Shown: piece by piece, positions 45,801 to 55,740 of the stretch
Numbering within the stretch: the stretch's first letter is position 1
Layout: each line of letters opens with the position of its first letter
DNA from: Armigeres subalbatus
Taxonomy: Eukaryota > Arthropoda > Insecta > Diptera > Culicidae
Reading direction: 5' to 3'
Length of the DNA: 64,000 nt
Assembly (NCBI RefSeq): GCF_024139115.2
Contig: NC_085140.1
Location: 44,920,180 to 44,984,179, forward strand
Position numbers and translations under genes: made by a program
Notes under the pieces: model-generated
Databases searched by the model: none
The model's input: only the letters and a program-made list of their open reading frames with translations
Told to the model about the DNA's origin: nothing

Positions 45801-47440
45801 TGAAAGGAGGCTTCCTGAGCCTCTTGAAAGGAGGCTTCTGAGCCTCTTGAAAGGAGGCCTGAGCCTCTTGAAAGGAGGCTTGAGCCTCTTGAAAGGAGGC
45901 TTCTGAGCCTCTTAAAAGGAGGCTTCCTGAGCTTCTTGAAAGGAGGCTTCCAGAACCTCTTGAAAGGAGGCTTCTGAGCCTCTTGAAAGGAGGCTTTCCT
46001 GAGCCTCTTGAAAGGAGGCTTCCGAGCCTCTTGAAAGGAGGCTGCTTGAAAAGAGGCTTCCTGAGTCTCTTGAAAGGAGGCTCCCAATCCTCTTGAAAGT
46101 AGGCTTCCGAGCCTCTTGAAAGAAGCTTTCCGAGCGTCTTGAAAGAAGCTTTCTAAGCCTTTTGAAAATAACCATCTGAGCCTCTTGAAAGGAGGCTTCT
46201 GAGCCTCTTGAAAGGAGTCTTCGATCCTCTTTAAAGAAGGCTTCCGAGCCTCTTGAAAGTAGGCTTCTAACCCTCTTGAAACGAGGCTTCCGAGCCTCTT
46301 GAAAGGAGGCTTCCTGAGCCTCTTGAAAGGAGGCTTCTGAGCCTCTTGAAAGAAGGCTCTGAGCCTCTTGAAAGGAGGCTTCCTGAGCCTCTTGAAAGGA
46401 GGCTTCTGAGCCTCTTGAAAGGAGGCTTCTGAGGCCTCTTGAAAGGAGGCTTCCTGAGCCTCTTGAAAGGAGGCCTGAGCCTCTTGAAAGGAGGCTGAGC
46501 CTCTTGAAAGGAGGCCTGAGCCTCTTGAAAGGAGGCTTCCGAGCTTGAAAGGAGGCTTCTGAGCCTCTTGAAAGGAGGCTTCTGAGCCTCTTGAAAGGTC
46601 GCTTCCAAGCCTCTTGAAAGAAGAATTCTGAGCTTCTTGAAGCGAGGCTTCCGAGCCTCTTGAAAGGAGGCTTCTGAGCTTCTTGAAAAGAGGCTTCCGA
46701 GCCTCTTGAAAGGAGGCTTCCGAGCCTCTTGAAAGGAGGCTTCCGAGCCTCTTGAAAGGAGGCTTCCGAGCCTCTTGAAAGAAGGCTTCCAAGCCTCTTG
46801 AAAGTAGGCTTCCGAGCCTCTTGAAAGTAGGCTTCCGAGCCTCTTGAAAGGAGGCTTCCGAGCCTCTTGAAAGAAGGCTTCCGAGCCTCTTGAAAGGAGG
46901 CTTCCGAGCCTCTTGAAAGGAGGCTTCCGAGCCTCTTGAAAGGAGGCTTCCGAGCCTTTTAAAAGGAGGCTTCCAAGCCTCTTGAAAGTAGGCTTCCGAG
47001 CCTCTTGAAAGGAGGCTTCCGAGCCTCTTAAAAGGAGGCTTCCAAGCCTCTTGAAAGTAGGCTTCCGAGCCTCTTGAAAGGAGGCTTCCGAGCCTCTTGA
47101 AAGGAGTCTTCCGAGTCTCTGGAAAGGAGTCTTCCGATTCTCTTGAAAGGAGGCTTCCGAGTCTCTTGGAAGGGGCTTTCCGAGCGTCTTGAAAGGAGCT
47201 TTCTGAGCCTTTTGAAAAGAACCATCTGAGCCTCTTGAAAAGAGGCTTCCAGGCCTCTTGGAAGGAGGCTTCCGAGCCTCTTGGAAGGAGGCTTCCGAGC
47301 CTCTTGAAAGGAGGCTTCCGAGCCTCTTGAAAGGAGGCTTCCGAGCTTTTTGAAAGGTGGCTTCCGAGCCTCTTGAAAGGAGGCTTCCGAGCCTTTTGAA
47401 AGGAGGCTTCCGAGCCTCTTGAAAGGATGCTTCTATTTGT
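42895..47440. repeat. 23-bp GC-rich minisatellite, array 2 (inverted relative to array 1)
   Basis: Tandem unit CTTGAAAGGAGGCTTCCGAG plus CCT, 23 bp. Its reverse complement differs from the array-1 unit at only about two bases. Copies in 44700-47440 are highly homogeneous; the edges (42895-43260, 44030-44330) are degenerate. Frequent one- or two-base deletions change the register. Minus-strand frames reach 821 codons with a 23-residue period but are repeat artefacts. Confidence 0.97.
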
Positions 47441-47469
47441 GAATACGACTTATATTGAAGTATATTAAT

Positions 47470-48640
47470 AACTAGCTGTATGTACCCGGCCTTGCTCGGA
47501 ATTGCCAGTTTGATTTTTGGTCAACAGAATAATTGTGTTTTTTTATTGATACTTCATCGATAAAAAGAAAGCAGATATCATTTGAAAACATTGACTGATT
47601 TTGAAGAAGGGATCAAACCCATAATCGCCTTATTCCGGGCAAACGTCTATCTCTAAAGAAGGAAACACATTCGCCGATGCCTTATTCTGGGCAAACGTCT
47701 ATTTTTAAAGAAGGGATCACATTCACCATCCAGAAGGAATAACATTAATCATTGCTTTTCACTGGGCAAACCATAATTTCAACCTACCCGGCTTTGCTCG
47801 GAACTGTAAAGTAAATTATGCAATTAAAATTTCCCATGCTGTAGCACGAAACCCACAGAGGTAGATCTAACGCGCATCAAATTGTACCCCTGTATCGATA
47901 TATTTCATTCGAAAAATAGAGAATATGTGTACCAAATCTGGTTGGAATTGATTCTGGGGGTTGGGAGTTACACTGAATTACTCGTTTTCTAAAGACAACC
48001 CCTTTCCCCATAACCCTCCTACCTCCTTTGTTATCTTCTCCTTAGGATAGAGAATGTGTGCACCAAATTTGGTTGAAATCGATCCTGTGGTTAGGAGATA
48101 CACTGAATTGCTCCTTTTCTAAAGACAACCCCTCCTCCTTTTCTCAATGATCATCCCACCCCTTTGTTATCTTCTCCTTACACACTAACTGTTCTTTTTG
48201 GAGCTCGGTAAAATCGGGCACCGCTGTAGCTCTGTAAACTTAAAAACTGCATCTCGGCAGAAATTTTCGTTTATTACTGATTTCCAGCAAATATTTACCG
48301 TATCTCAGCAACCGTAACGTCACATTTACTGAGATTTCGGCAAAAATCATGTTTGCTAAAACTCGGCGGTACCCATCTCGGGAAAATAAATTAAAAATGC
48401 TGAGAACTCGGCGAAAAAAATTAAGTGTGTAGGATATAGAATGTGTGTACCAAATTTGATTGAAATCGGTCTAGGGGTTCAGAATTTACTCTGTATTGCC
48501 CGTTTTCTGAACAATACCCCTCCCTCCAGACCCCACCCCCTTTCCCAAATTGCCCTCTCATATGATCGTCTCCTCATTGAATATGTGTACAAAATTTGGT
48601 TGAAAGTGGTTCAGAAGTAGTTAGCGAACATTACATACAT
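47470..48640. repeat. Dispersed repeat with internal ~125-bp duplications, interrupted by a MITE
   Basis: Begins AGCTGTATGTACCCGGCCTT, and a variant recurs near 47780. Units containing GTGTACCAAATTTGGTTGAA and CGTTTTCTAAAGACAACCCC repeat at about 47930, 48055 and 48440. It resembles the widespread insect repeats carrying ACCAAATTTGGTTGAAATCG, but I cannot name it. No gene. Confidence 0.7.
48181..48429. mobile_element. 249-bp TA-flanked MITE with CTCGGC motifs
   Basis: Starts CACACTAACTGTTCTTTTTG and ends TTAAGTGTG, with TA on both sides (48179-48180, 48430-48431). The uninterrupted neighbour unit reads CTTCTCCTTAGGATAGAG at about 48040, which is the empty site. Internal CTCGGCAAAA-like words repeat in both orientations. 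Confidence 0.8.
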
Positions 48641-49583
48641 AGATTGGTAGATATATGATATGATAATGAAAGAAACGTCCTATTTTATTTATGAAAAGTG
48701 AAAGCAAGTTTAGCAAAAGTATATTACGCAAGTTTTCTTGACCTTCCCTCACAATTACATTTACTTTAGTACGTGATCTTCTCGTAAATTGGTGTGGTGC
48801 ATTATTCAACCGAAAACAAGCCCGCCATCGGCGTCACATAAAATGAACGATGTTCAGAACAACGTATTATATCTAGTCTACGGTAGAATAGAACAGCCCA
48901 CAAATAATTTCTATTAATGAAAAACAACTTGTAGCGATTCTTGGTATATCAATAATCTTATTATGCTTCAATAGTGCTTTTTTATAACTATATGCATACA
49001 GATTACACGATTCATGATCAGTTTTTTTGCGGGTGCATTTCCTCAACATAATTAAAGTTGTTTCTACCGCTGCTCTTACTTACGATGGTCAAAGGAATGT
49101 AAGACACCATTAAACTTTTTAAGCACAACTGGGCAAGCAATTTGGCCTACACTACGAAATACTGGTTTAGAAGAACATAAATTTAAAATTGTTTTTCTAT
49201 AGTGGATACCGTAATATGTTTTATGATTTCATCGATATGTGTGGAATCTATCACGATAAAGAAAATGAATGTTTTTCATCGAAATGCAACACTCAACAGC
49301 AGCAAGCAGCACAAAAATTACCAACATAGAATAAAATATGCGAATGCGCCGTTTTCATAACTTATTATTGGGCTAAATCCAGCTAGTCGTCCGTAGGTGG
49401 CGGTAATCTGCGAACAGTCTCCCATCCGATATATTGCGGTCAGCACGTGCTTTTTTCGTAAAAGAAATAAATGATACAAAAGTGGAAGATATCCGCACCA
49501 AACTTCCTGGGCGTGCAATTATATGCATTAGATAAACAAATTTCCCTATTCAGGCGTAGTTCGTAAAAACTGCTTCACTACGA
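48641..49583. other. Gene-free stretch upstream of the chitinase-like genes
   Basis: No gene is supported. It precedes the first chitinase-like gene and may hold its distal regulatory DNA; no specific site is recognisable. Confidence 0.4.
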
Positions 49584-49594
49584 ATGCTGACAGT

Positions 49595-49599
49595 TCAGT
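49595..49599 (+). promoter_or_regulatory. Candidate initiator TCAGT of chitinase-like gene 1
   Basis: TCAGT matches the arthropod initiator and lies about 32 bases before the chosen ATG (49629). If used, it would leave the upstream in-frame ATG at 49584 outside the transcript. No strong TATA box is seen at the right distance. Confidence 0.35.
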
Positions 49600-49628
49600 T
49601 CTCAACCGATTGTGATCGCACTGTAACC

Positions 49629-51022
49629 ATGAAAAAATCCTTCCTTTTTTTCGGATGTCTTTTCTTTCTAGCCGTCTCCGAGTGCTACAGCGATTCCTTC
49701 TACCAAACCAAAATTGTATGTTTCATCTCCGCATCGAACCCTCAGTTCAGCTATGCTCACGTCGGGTCTACGCTGTGCACCCATTACATACTGATCGATT
49801 TGGCGGTTGTCAACCGGCAAGGCAGCCTTTCACTCGTAGAACAGTCCATTCCGGGTAAGTTTCCTGTTACGTAGCATTGATACAACACGGAAACCGCACT
49901 GCTAATATATTTCAGCACTGACATCTTTCCTGGAGTTCAAGGATCGTCTAAGCAAAACTGACGATTCCACAAGGTTTATGTTGTCCATCGGCGGGTCCAA
50001 TCAGGAGTCAAGAGATTTCTCAAAAGCGATTCGATCCAAAGCTGGTCTTGCGGAACTGGTTGAAGATATTGTTGACTTCGTAGAACGACATGAACTAGAT
50101 GGCGTAGATATCGCGTGGCTAAATCCCGGTGAAGCTGGTGATTGCAAAGCGGACAGGATCAATTTGGTAAGATTGTTCAACGAACTACGCGGTAGGATGG
50201 CACCCGAATCCAGTCTCTCATTGACCGCTTCGCTGAATCCAGAGGTGTTCGATCTTCGGAGTATCGACATCTACGTCGATTTCGTCAATCTTTTGACCGT
50301 TGACTACCATGAACACAAGAAGCCATCGCACGTTGCACCGCTGTACTCCAAAGATTCAGATGATCCTTCGAGTGTTGTAAGTAGTTAGTTTACGGATTTC
50401 CGAAGTTAAATCGTGATTGGTTTTGAAGTTCCGTAGTGTTCGAGCCTTCGTCATGGCCGGTCTGAACCCTCAGAAAATTGTTGTTCTGACATCTACCCAC
50501 GGGTATCTCTACACATTGCAATTTTGCTTTGCAGAGGGCCGAATAATCGTCAAAAGCGTGGAAAAGTTGAACAAATATCGTGTTCAAAGCGTGCTAGAGC
50601 AGAACAATTTTCACATTTCGTGGGACGATACCAGGCAGGTTCCGTATGGCACCCTAGCTGCAGGAACATTTGAAAAGAAGTGGATAACGTTCAGTGATTT
50701 AGAATCCCATCGGCTGAAGGCTAAGTTCGTATTGAAATACCAACTTGGTGGAATCGGTGCATACACAATCGATCAAGAAGAAACTCGGGGCCATACGACA
50801 GGATGCCAACCCGGAATTCCTTTCCCATTCTTATGGGTCCTCGTAGACACAATAAGGCCATCGATAGAGTACAGACACCCACCATTGCTGATCGATGAAG
50901 ATATTAATGTGCAATACTTTCCTCGACAACAAACAGCCTCTTTGGTGAATACAAACGAGTATGCTTTTAAGAGCGAAGCAGATGTGCCATATCGATATTT
51001 TGGACAGATGATTGATGAATGA
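49629..51022 (+). CDS. Secreted GH18 chitinase-like protein 1, catalytically dead
   Basis: Three exons: 49629-49854, 49916-50376 and 50429-51022, all with GT-AG introns of 61 and 52 bp; 426 residues, about the usual size for the family. Residues 1-21 are a signal peptide (KKSFLFFGCLFFLAVSECYS). The GH18 barrel is readable: strand 1 KIVCFISASN with LCTHYILID, strand 3 SIGG (99-102), strand 4 LDGVDIAWLNPG (136-147), strand 6 VDFVNLLTVDYHE, and strand 8 GGIGAYTIDQ (~336-345). The catalytic DGxDxDxE motif has Ala at 142 and Leu at 144 instead of Asp and Glu, so chitin cleavage is not expected. Such proteins act as secreted lectin, growth-factor or immune-response proteins (IDGF and the mosquito bacteria-responsive BR1/BR2 group); that role is inferred. 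The ATG at 49629 is chosen over in-frame 49584 because it starts the signal peptide. Confidence 0.93.
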
Positions 51023-51056
51023 CTTCATATGTAGATATTAAGATTTTTTGATTATT

Positions 51057-51062
51057 ATTAAA
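51057..51062 (+). terminator. Poly(A) signal ATTAAA of chitinase-like gene 1
   Basis: ATTAAA 35 bases after the stop codon, in AT-rich context. Plausible variant polyadenylation signal. Confidence 0.45.
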
Positions 51063-51186
51063 TACACGTTATAATTCTAAAAATGCGTTTCCATAATCCA
51101 TCCTAAGACACTCATAACTCGGAACGCTTCGTCTTCTATGCTGGAAAAATATAGTTCAACAGATTGTTGGAATAGTTATACAATGG

Positions 51187-51462
51187 CTACGCATTATTGG
51201 TCGCCCACTCGAATTGCATAAACCTTTTACATATTTGATCAAGCAGCACGTACGCTTGTTCCGCACCTACTAGAACCGTCGGTACGTGATTTAGCTTCAA
51301 AACAAAAATTTGGAGCAAACCTGTAACCGTTTTATTGGAATCATACACCCCAATGATTATAAAGGTAACCTTGCTAGCGGCCGCCAGGTCCGTATAGACT
51401 TCAGTATCGTACAGTTGTGAACGCTCCACGGTCACAATGGCAACGAGACGGCAATGGATCAC
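51187..51462 (-). CDS. Unrecognised 91-codon minus-strand frame between the two chitinase-like genes
   Basis: The frame has mixed, coding-like codon use and a varied sequence (YTDLAAASKVTFIIIGVYDS, VPTVLVGAEQAYVLLDQICK), unlike the low-complexity chance frames elsewhere. It overlaps the promoter and first 26 bases of chitinase-like gene 2 in antisense. No family is recognised. It may be a fragment of a gene, an antisense exon, or chance. Confidence 0.25.
   Translation of the reverse strand: MIHCRLVAIVTVERSQLYDTEVYTDLAAASKVTFIIIGVYDSNKTVTGLLQIFVLKLNHVPTVLVGAEQAYVLLDQICKRFMQFEWATNNA
51358..51363 (+). promoter_or_regulatory. Candidate TATA box of chitinase-like gene 2
   Basis: TATAAA, 79 bases before the ATG at 51437. 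A TCAGT initiator-like word follows at 51401, slightly farther than the usual spacing. Confidence 0.4.
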
Positions 51463-53035
51463 GCCCGTCCTAGGGCTATTCTTGATATTCGGTACAATCA
51501 GTGCTCTGTCAGTACGACGATCAACTCCTGTAGTGTCAGAACCTCGCGGAGTGGAAAACGATAGAAATTATCAAAATAAAGTTGTGTGCTTCATATCTGC
51601 TTCTAATCAAAATTATAACTACGACAGCCTTGGACCGGGACTTTGTACTCACTTCATTCTAATCGATTTGGTTGGGGTAAACAGCGATGGGAAGTTACTG
51701 CTGATGCAGCCGTCTAGTCGAGGTAAGTTGTGCCACTCATGATTGCATAATTTCTTCAATTCATGGACAAATAACTTCCAGCGTTATCATTGTTCTTGGA
51801 GTTCAAAGAACGTCTGCAACAAGCGCACGATGGAGCGAAGTTCATTCTTGCCTTTGGCGGAGTAAACCAAAAGTGCAACCAGTTTTCCAAGGCCGTCAAC
51901 GGGACCGAACAGGTGTACACAGTGGTGGACAACATCGTTACGTTTACCAACAAGCACAGTTTAGATGGTATAGACATAGCTTGGTTCTACCCGGGACAAT
52001 TTGGTGGTCGTAGAGCGGATCGGGCCAATTTGGTTCTGCTCCTTCAACAGCTTAGCCTACGGACACAAGCTTGTGGAATGACACTTTCGTTAACTGTTGG
52101 AGTGGATCCTCGGGATATCGAAATTAGCTACGATGTACCACAGATTGATATGTACGTGGATTTTGTGAACTTGTTGACCGGAGATTACCACGATCCCAAC
52201 AAACCATCCCACGTTTCGCCAACGTATCCCAGTGATTCAGATGATCGAATGAATATTGTAAGTATTCAAACATTGTATACAAAAATCAAAAAAAATCACG
52301 AATTCTTTTCAATAGGACTACAGTGTAAGAGCATACATCAATGCTGGATTAAATCCTCAAAAGGTTGTGGTTTTGACGTCCACATATGCTTACCTTTACT
52401 CAATGACCTTGTGCGTGAACGGAGGACCAGCGACGGTGAAAAGCATCCAAAAATTAAGCAAACTAAGTGCCCAGGAGACTATAGAGCGGGAGAACTTCTA
52501 CACTTCGTGGGATGATGCTCGGATGGTTCCGTATGCAACGCTAACCCATGGACTCGACAAAAAGTGGGTCACCTTCAACGACATCGAGTCACATCGGCGC
52601 AAAGCCGAATACGTTGTGAAAACACAGCTCGGAGGAATCGGAGCCTTCACAATCGATCAGGACGATTACGACGGTTTTGCCAGCGGAATACCGTATCCGT
52701 TCCTGTGGTCGCTGGTGAACATCGTTCGACCGGAGCTGGTCTACGAAGACTGCCCGCTGATGATTGACGATGACGTGCCGGTGCAGTATGTGCCGAGTGA
52801 ACCGCCCAATTCGGGCGGACCGACGCAGGATACATTCAACCAGTACTACCAACAGTGAGAATTTATTTGAGCAGCTCTAAGGTCATTTTAATCTTTAAAT
52901 GTTTCGTTATTTGACAGATCTGTGCAATCTCATCAGCTTCCGATGCAGCAAGTGCCAACGGTAACAAATGAAGATGTGGCGTACAGGAGCGCAGCAAGTG
53001 GATGTGGAGCTTGTCTAGCGGGGGCCAGGCCATAA
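51437..53035 (+). CDS. Secreted GH18 chitinase-like protein 2, catalytically dead, with an added C-terminal exon
   Basis: Tandem paralog of the preceding gene. Exons 51437-51722, 51782-52257, 52316-52854 and 52918-53035 give 472 residues. The first two introns sit at exactly the same codons and phases (1, then 0) as in gene 1. Signal peptide is about residues 1-25 (GLFLIFGTISALS). Strand 3 is AFGG (119-122) and strand 4 LDGIDIAWFYPG (156-167), with Ala and Phe replacing the catalytic Asp and Glu. Strand 6 is VDFVNLLTGDYHD and strand 8 GGIGAFTIDQ. Exon 4 is inferred: reading through gives a stop at 52856-52858, but ACA|GTGAGA is a good donor, TTTGACAG a good acceptor, the 63-bp intron fits, and the join stays open for 38 codons ending GCGACLAGARP. 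If unspliced, the protein ends 38 residues earlier. The function is probably non-enzymatic carbohydrate or immune-related binding. Confidence 0.92.
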
Positions 53036-53139
53036 CCGCACCACCTGATTAGGGGCCAAGAGGTTTTTTTTTATGAATCTATTGTGATTCCCTTATTTAG
53101 TTATAAGATGTTATTGATTGTTGTGATAAATTCGAAATG

Positions 53140-53145
53140 AATAAA
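53140..53145 (+). terminator. Poly(A) signal AATAAA of chitinase-like gene 2
   Basis: Canonical AATAAA 105 bases after the exon-4 stop, supporting a transcript that extends past exon 4. Confidence 0.6.
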
Positions 53146-54604
53146 AAAAGACAAAAGAAAATGAAAGGGGAATGAATATTGGTGAAAAAGGAATGACGAA
53201 AGAGCCCATGAAGCATTCTGCCCGAGAATTGTTTAACCATTAAAACGTACCTGAATGACTAAGAGCAAAATGACTAATACAAAACGAATTACTAAGAGCG
53301 ACACAGAGACTGAGAGGGTACTATCAATGCTTCTATATTTCAAAATTCTTTCTAATCTCCCTTGAAAGAAAAAAATGATTAACTTTTGATGTGTGTGTGT
53401 GTGAGTCATCTTCTATCCCTCACCTAACCGGAGGTGTTGATTAAGTAGAACTACGAATAATTTGATCAGATCTCATGCTCCGTAATGGTGCCCTTTTTGT
53501 TACGACAACTAGTACGACAAAAAGGAATCCATCTGAAGCAATAAAGATTTTTTCAGGAAGTGTGGGGAAAGGGATGTATTAGTTGTTCATAACAGGTACA
53601 GCCAAATTTCACAAGGACGCCCTTATTCGTACTAACTACTCAGGGAATAGAAGGCCAAGAAGAGCCACCGATACTAACTAAAGCGTGAACCAGATACCTG
53701 GGACTCCCATAATATCCGCGGCAATAGCAACAAACGGTGCCCTGTACGTATTTAGTGCATATTTTTATAGATTGGTGAAGCAATAAGTGAAAGAAAAGTA
53801 AAGAACTGGAACGTGCTCACCAATTTAGTTTGTCCAGAATAATTTCCCACGTAGCGGCTACGAAAGTTTCCATGGGCTTATCAGCTTCAAATGTCCCGGC
53901 AGCAGTTACTGACCTGGCTGCTGCAGTCAAGTTGGTTTAGCTCGGCACAGTTCACAATTTTGAGTCAACATCTTGGAATGTGCAGATATTAGGAAGCGTT
54001 CAGATATTGGAAAATTGAGTTCTTGAATCGGATCTCGTAACATGGGTGCGATCTTGTGGAAGCACTCAATAAATTTCCCATCCTTGCAGAAAATCTGCGG
54101 CTGTAACTTGACGTTTAACACTAATACACACATTGGCGCGGAACATACCGGACAACTGGTGCTGGTGCACTAACAAGGAAAGTAGATCACTTTTCAAACG
54201 GATAATTTTCAGGCCACATAATAAATATACGTATTCACAAAATATAGGGACTTAAAATAGTTCAAAAAATGATTAACTTTTTATGTAGGAAAAAAAAAAT
54301 TAAGTTAAAATTTCAAAACCGAACATAACATAAGCTCAATACATTTGGGTAACCTCAGTACATTATGCCTAGAAAGTCCTACCTGGATAGATCCTTGTTC
54401 GAAAATGAAAATTGAAAATTCGTGGTACTCAAAATGGCCACCTTTTATATTTCTTAGTAACATTTACATTGACACTGATTGAACGACTTAGACTTCATCC
54501 GAAACTTTTAAAGCGTTACACGACCCTATTAGTTTCGAAGGATAATCATATGGGTGGGAAAATTTGAGCTGATTTCACAGCGCAAGGCGTTTCAAGTTCA
54601 CAAA
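53146..54604. other. Stretch without a firm gene; weak minus-strand exon candidates
   Basis: Two possible minus-strand exons can be joined in frame: 53920-53821 (translating through GTFEADKPMETFVAATWEII) and 53741-53678 (APFVAIAADIMGVPGIWFTL then stop), with a GTGAGC donor and an ACAG acceptor. A nearby 68-codon frame (54133-53927) looks coding-like but cannot be joined cleanly. No family is recognised. The rest shows nothing. Confidence 0.25.
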
Positions 54605-54882
54605 ATTCTTCTTCTTCTTCAATGGCTCTACATTCCAACTGGAACTTGGCTTGCTTTTCAACTTAGTATTCTGTTAGCATCTCCTCAGATATTAGTTGAA
54701 AGCTTTTCTATGCCCGCCATTGCAGGAGTATGTATCTTGTGTGGCAAGTACAAGGATATACTATGCCCAGGGAGTCGAGAATGTTTCCCACCCGAAATCA
54801 ACTTGAACCGAATCGAGAATCGAACTCGCCATCTTCGGATTGGCAATCCTACGTATTTGCTCGCAGGGCTATTGGAGACTCC
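54605..54882 (-). mobile_element. tRNA-derived SINE with GAA tail, copy 2
   Basis: Reverse-oriented copy of 14913-15190. The TTC repeat at 54606-54620 is the tail, and the B-box GAGTTCGATTCTCG appears on the minus strand near 54820. Divergence between copies is moderate. Confidence 0.85.
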
Positions 54883-55224
54883 GTAACATGGAAATTAGTA
54901 TGGGAAATTAAAATTTTCATTGCACTGATCATAGCGCTTCCCCATTGCATTGGGAGCAGGTTTAAAAGAAAACCTGCATTGCTAAAAGGAATACTCAAGA
55001 TCTTACACTTAACGAAAAACGCATCTTAATTAATTGTCTTCTAGTTTCTGTACATTACAAAATATTGTGTCTGGTGATGTTCAATTTTTCACTAGAGCTG
55101 TTGGAGTAAAGCAACGGGTTTAGAAAAATGTAATTTGACGATATAGGCTAGATATATCATTCGTGGTTATAGCACCAGAACCACTTTTAATCTCCTCCAA
55201 ATCAAACAAACCACATTTCGAGGC
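54883..55224. other. Gene-free spacer
   Basis: Nothing recognised. Confidence 0.4.
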
Positions 55225-55276
55225 ATGGCAGAGGAGAGTAGAGTGAGCATCCAAGTCAGCCTCACGTGGTGTGTTA
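55225..55276. repeat. Fragment of GTGAGCACCC repeat (left)
   Basis: GTGAGCATCCAAGTCAGCCT followed by CACGTGGTGTG. The same unit recurs at 55684-55740 and in tandem at 61030-61190, so the intervening elements were inserted into or between copies of one array. Confidence 0.6.
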
Positions 55277-55678
55277 TGGTACGTACACACCAGTCAAGCA
55301 GTTTGACGAACATTGACTCTACCCCAGAGAAAATACCTCAGTTGCTGCTTTGTCTGACCGTGTGTGAAGTTGTTCGAACAACCATTTGACAGTTGGCGGC
55401 TCGGTTGGAAAAAATCAAAGCGGTTTGATTTTGGTTTGAGCTATCGGGGGCGGAGTCAAAGTTTGCCGAACATATTTGAGCGTTTGTAGTAAAGTCGCAC
55501 AAACCCCCATATATTTTTTGATGGTTGGTGTTAGTTGGCACTTCGGTCGTTTGTGTGTGATACTGTTGGTCGAATAAATTGAGTGTTCGTGTTGCGATTT
55601 GTAGAACATGGTCAATGCTTGACTAAACGAGGGGTGGAGTCAATGTTCGTCAAACTGCTTGACCGTGTGTATACACCA
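55277..55678. mobile_element. PIF/Harbinger-type MITE, 402 bp
   Basis: Inverted ends of about 40 bp share GTCAAGCAGTTTGACGAACA and ATTGACTC. TTA flanks both sides (55274-55276, 55679-55681), the 3-bp duplication of PIF/Harbinger elements. No transposase. Confidence 0.8.
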
Positions 55679-55683
55679 TTAGA

Positions 55684-55740
55684 GGTGAGCACCCAAGTCA
55701 GCCTCGCTTGTGTAGTACCTCGCTTGTGTAGTATGTTACT
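55684..55740. repeat. Fragment of GTGAGCACCC repeat (middle)
   Basis: GTGAGCACCCAAGTCAGCCT then CGCTTGTGTAGTA twice. Confidence 0.6.

Noticed and set aside
44327..46792. 821-codon minus-strand ORF as a giant repeat protein gene
   Set aside because: It lies wholly in a 23-bp tandem repeat open in every frame, with no start context, introns or non-repeat domain.
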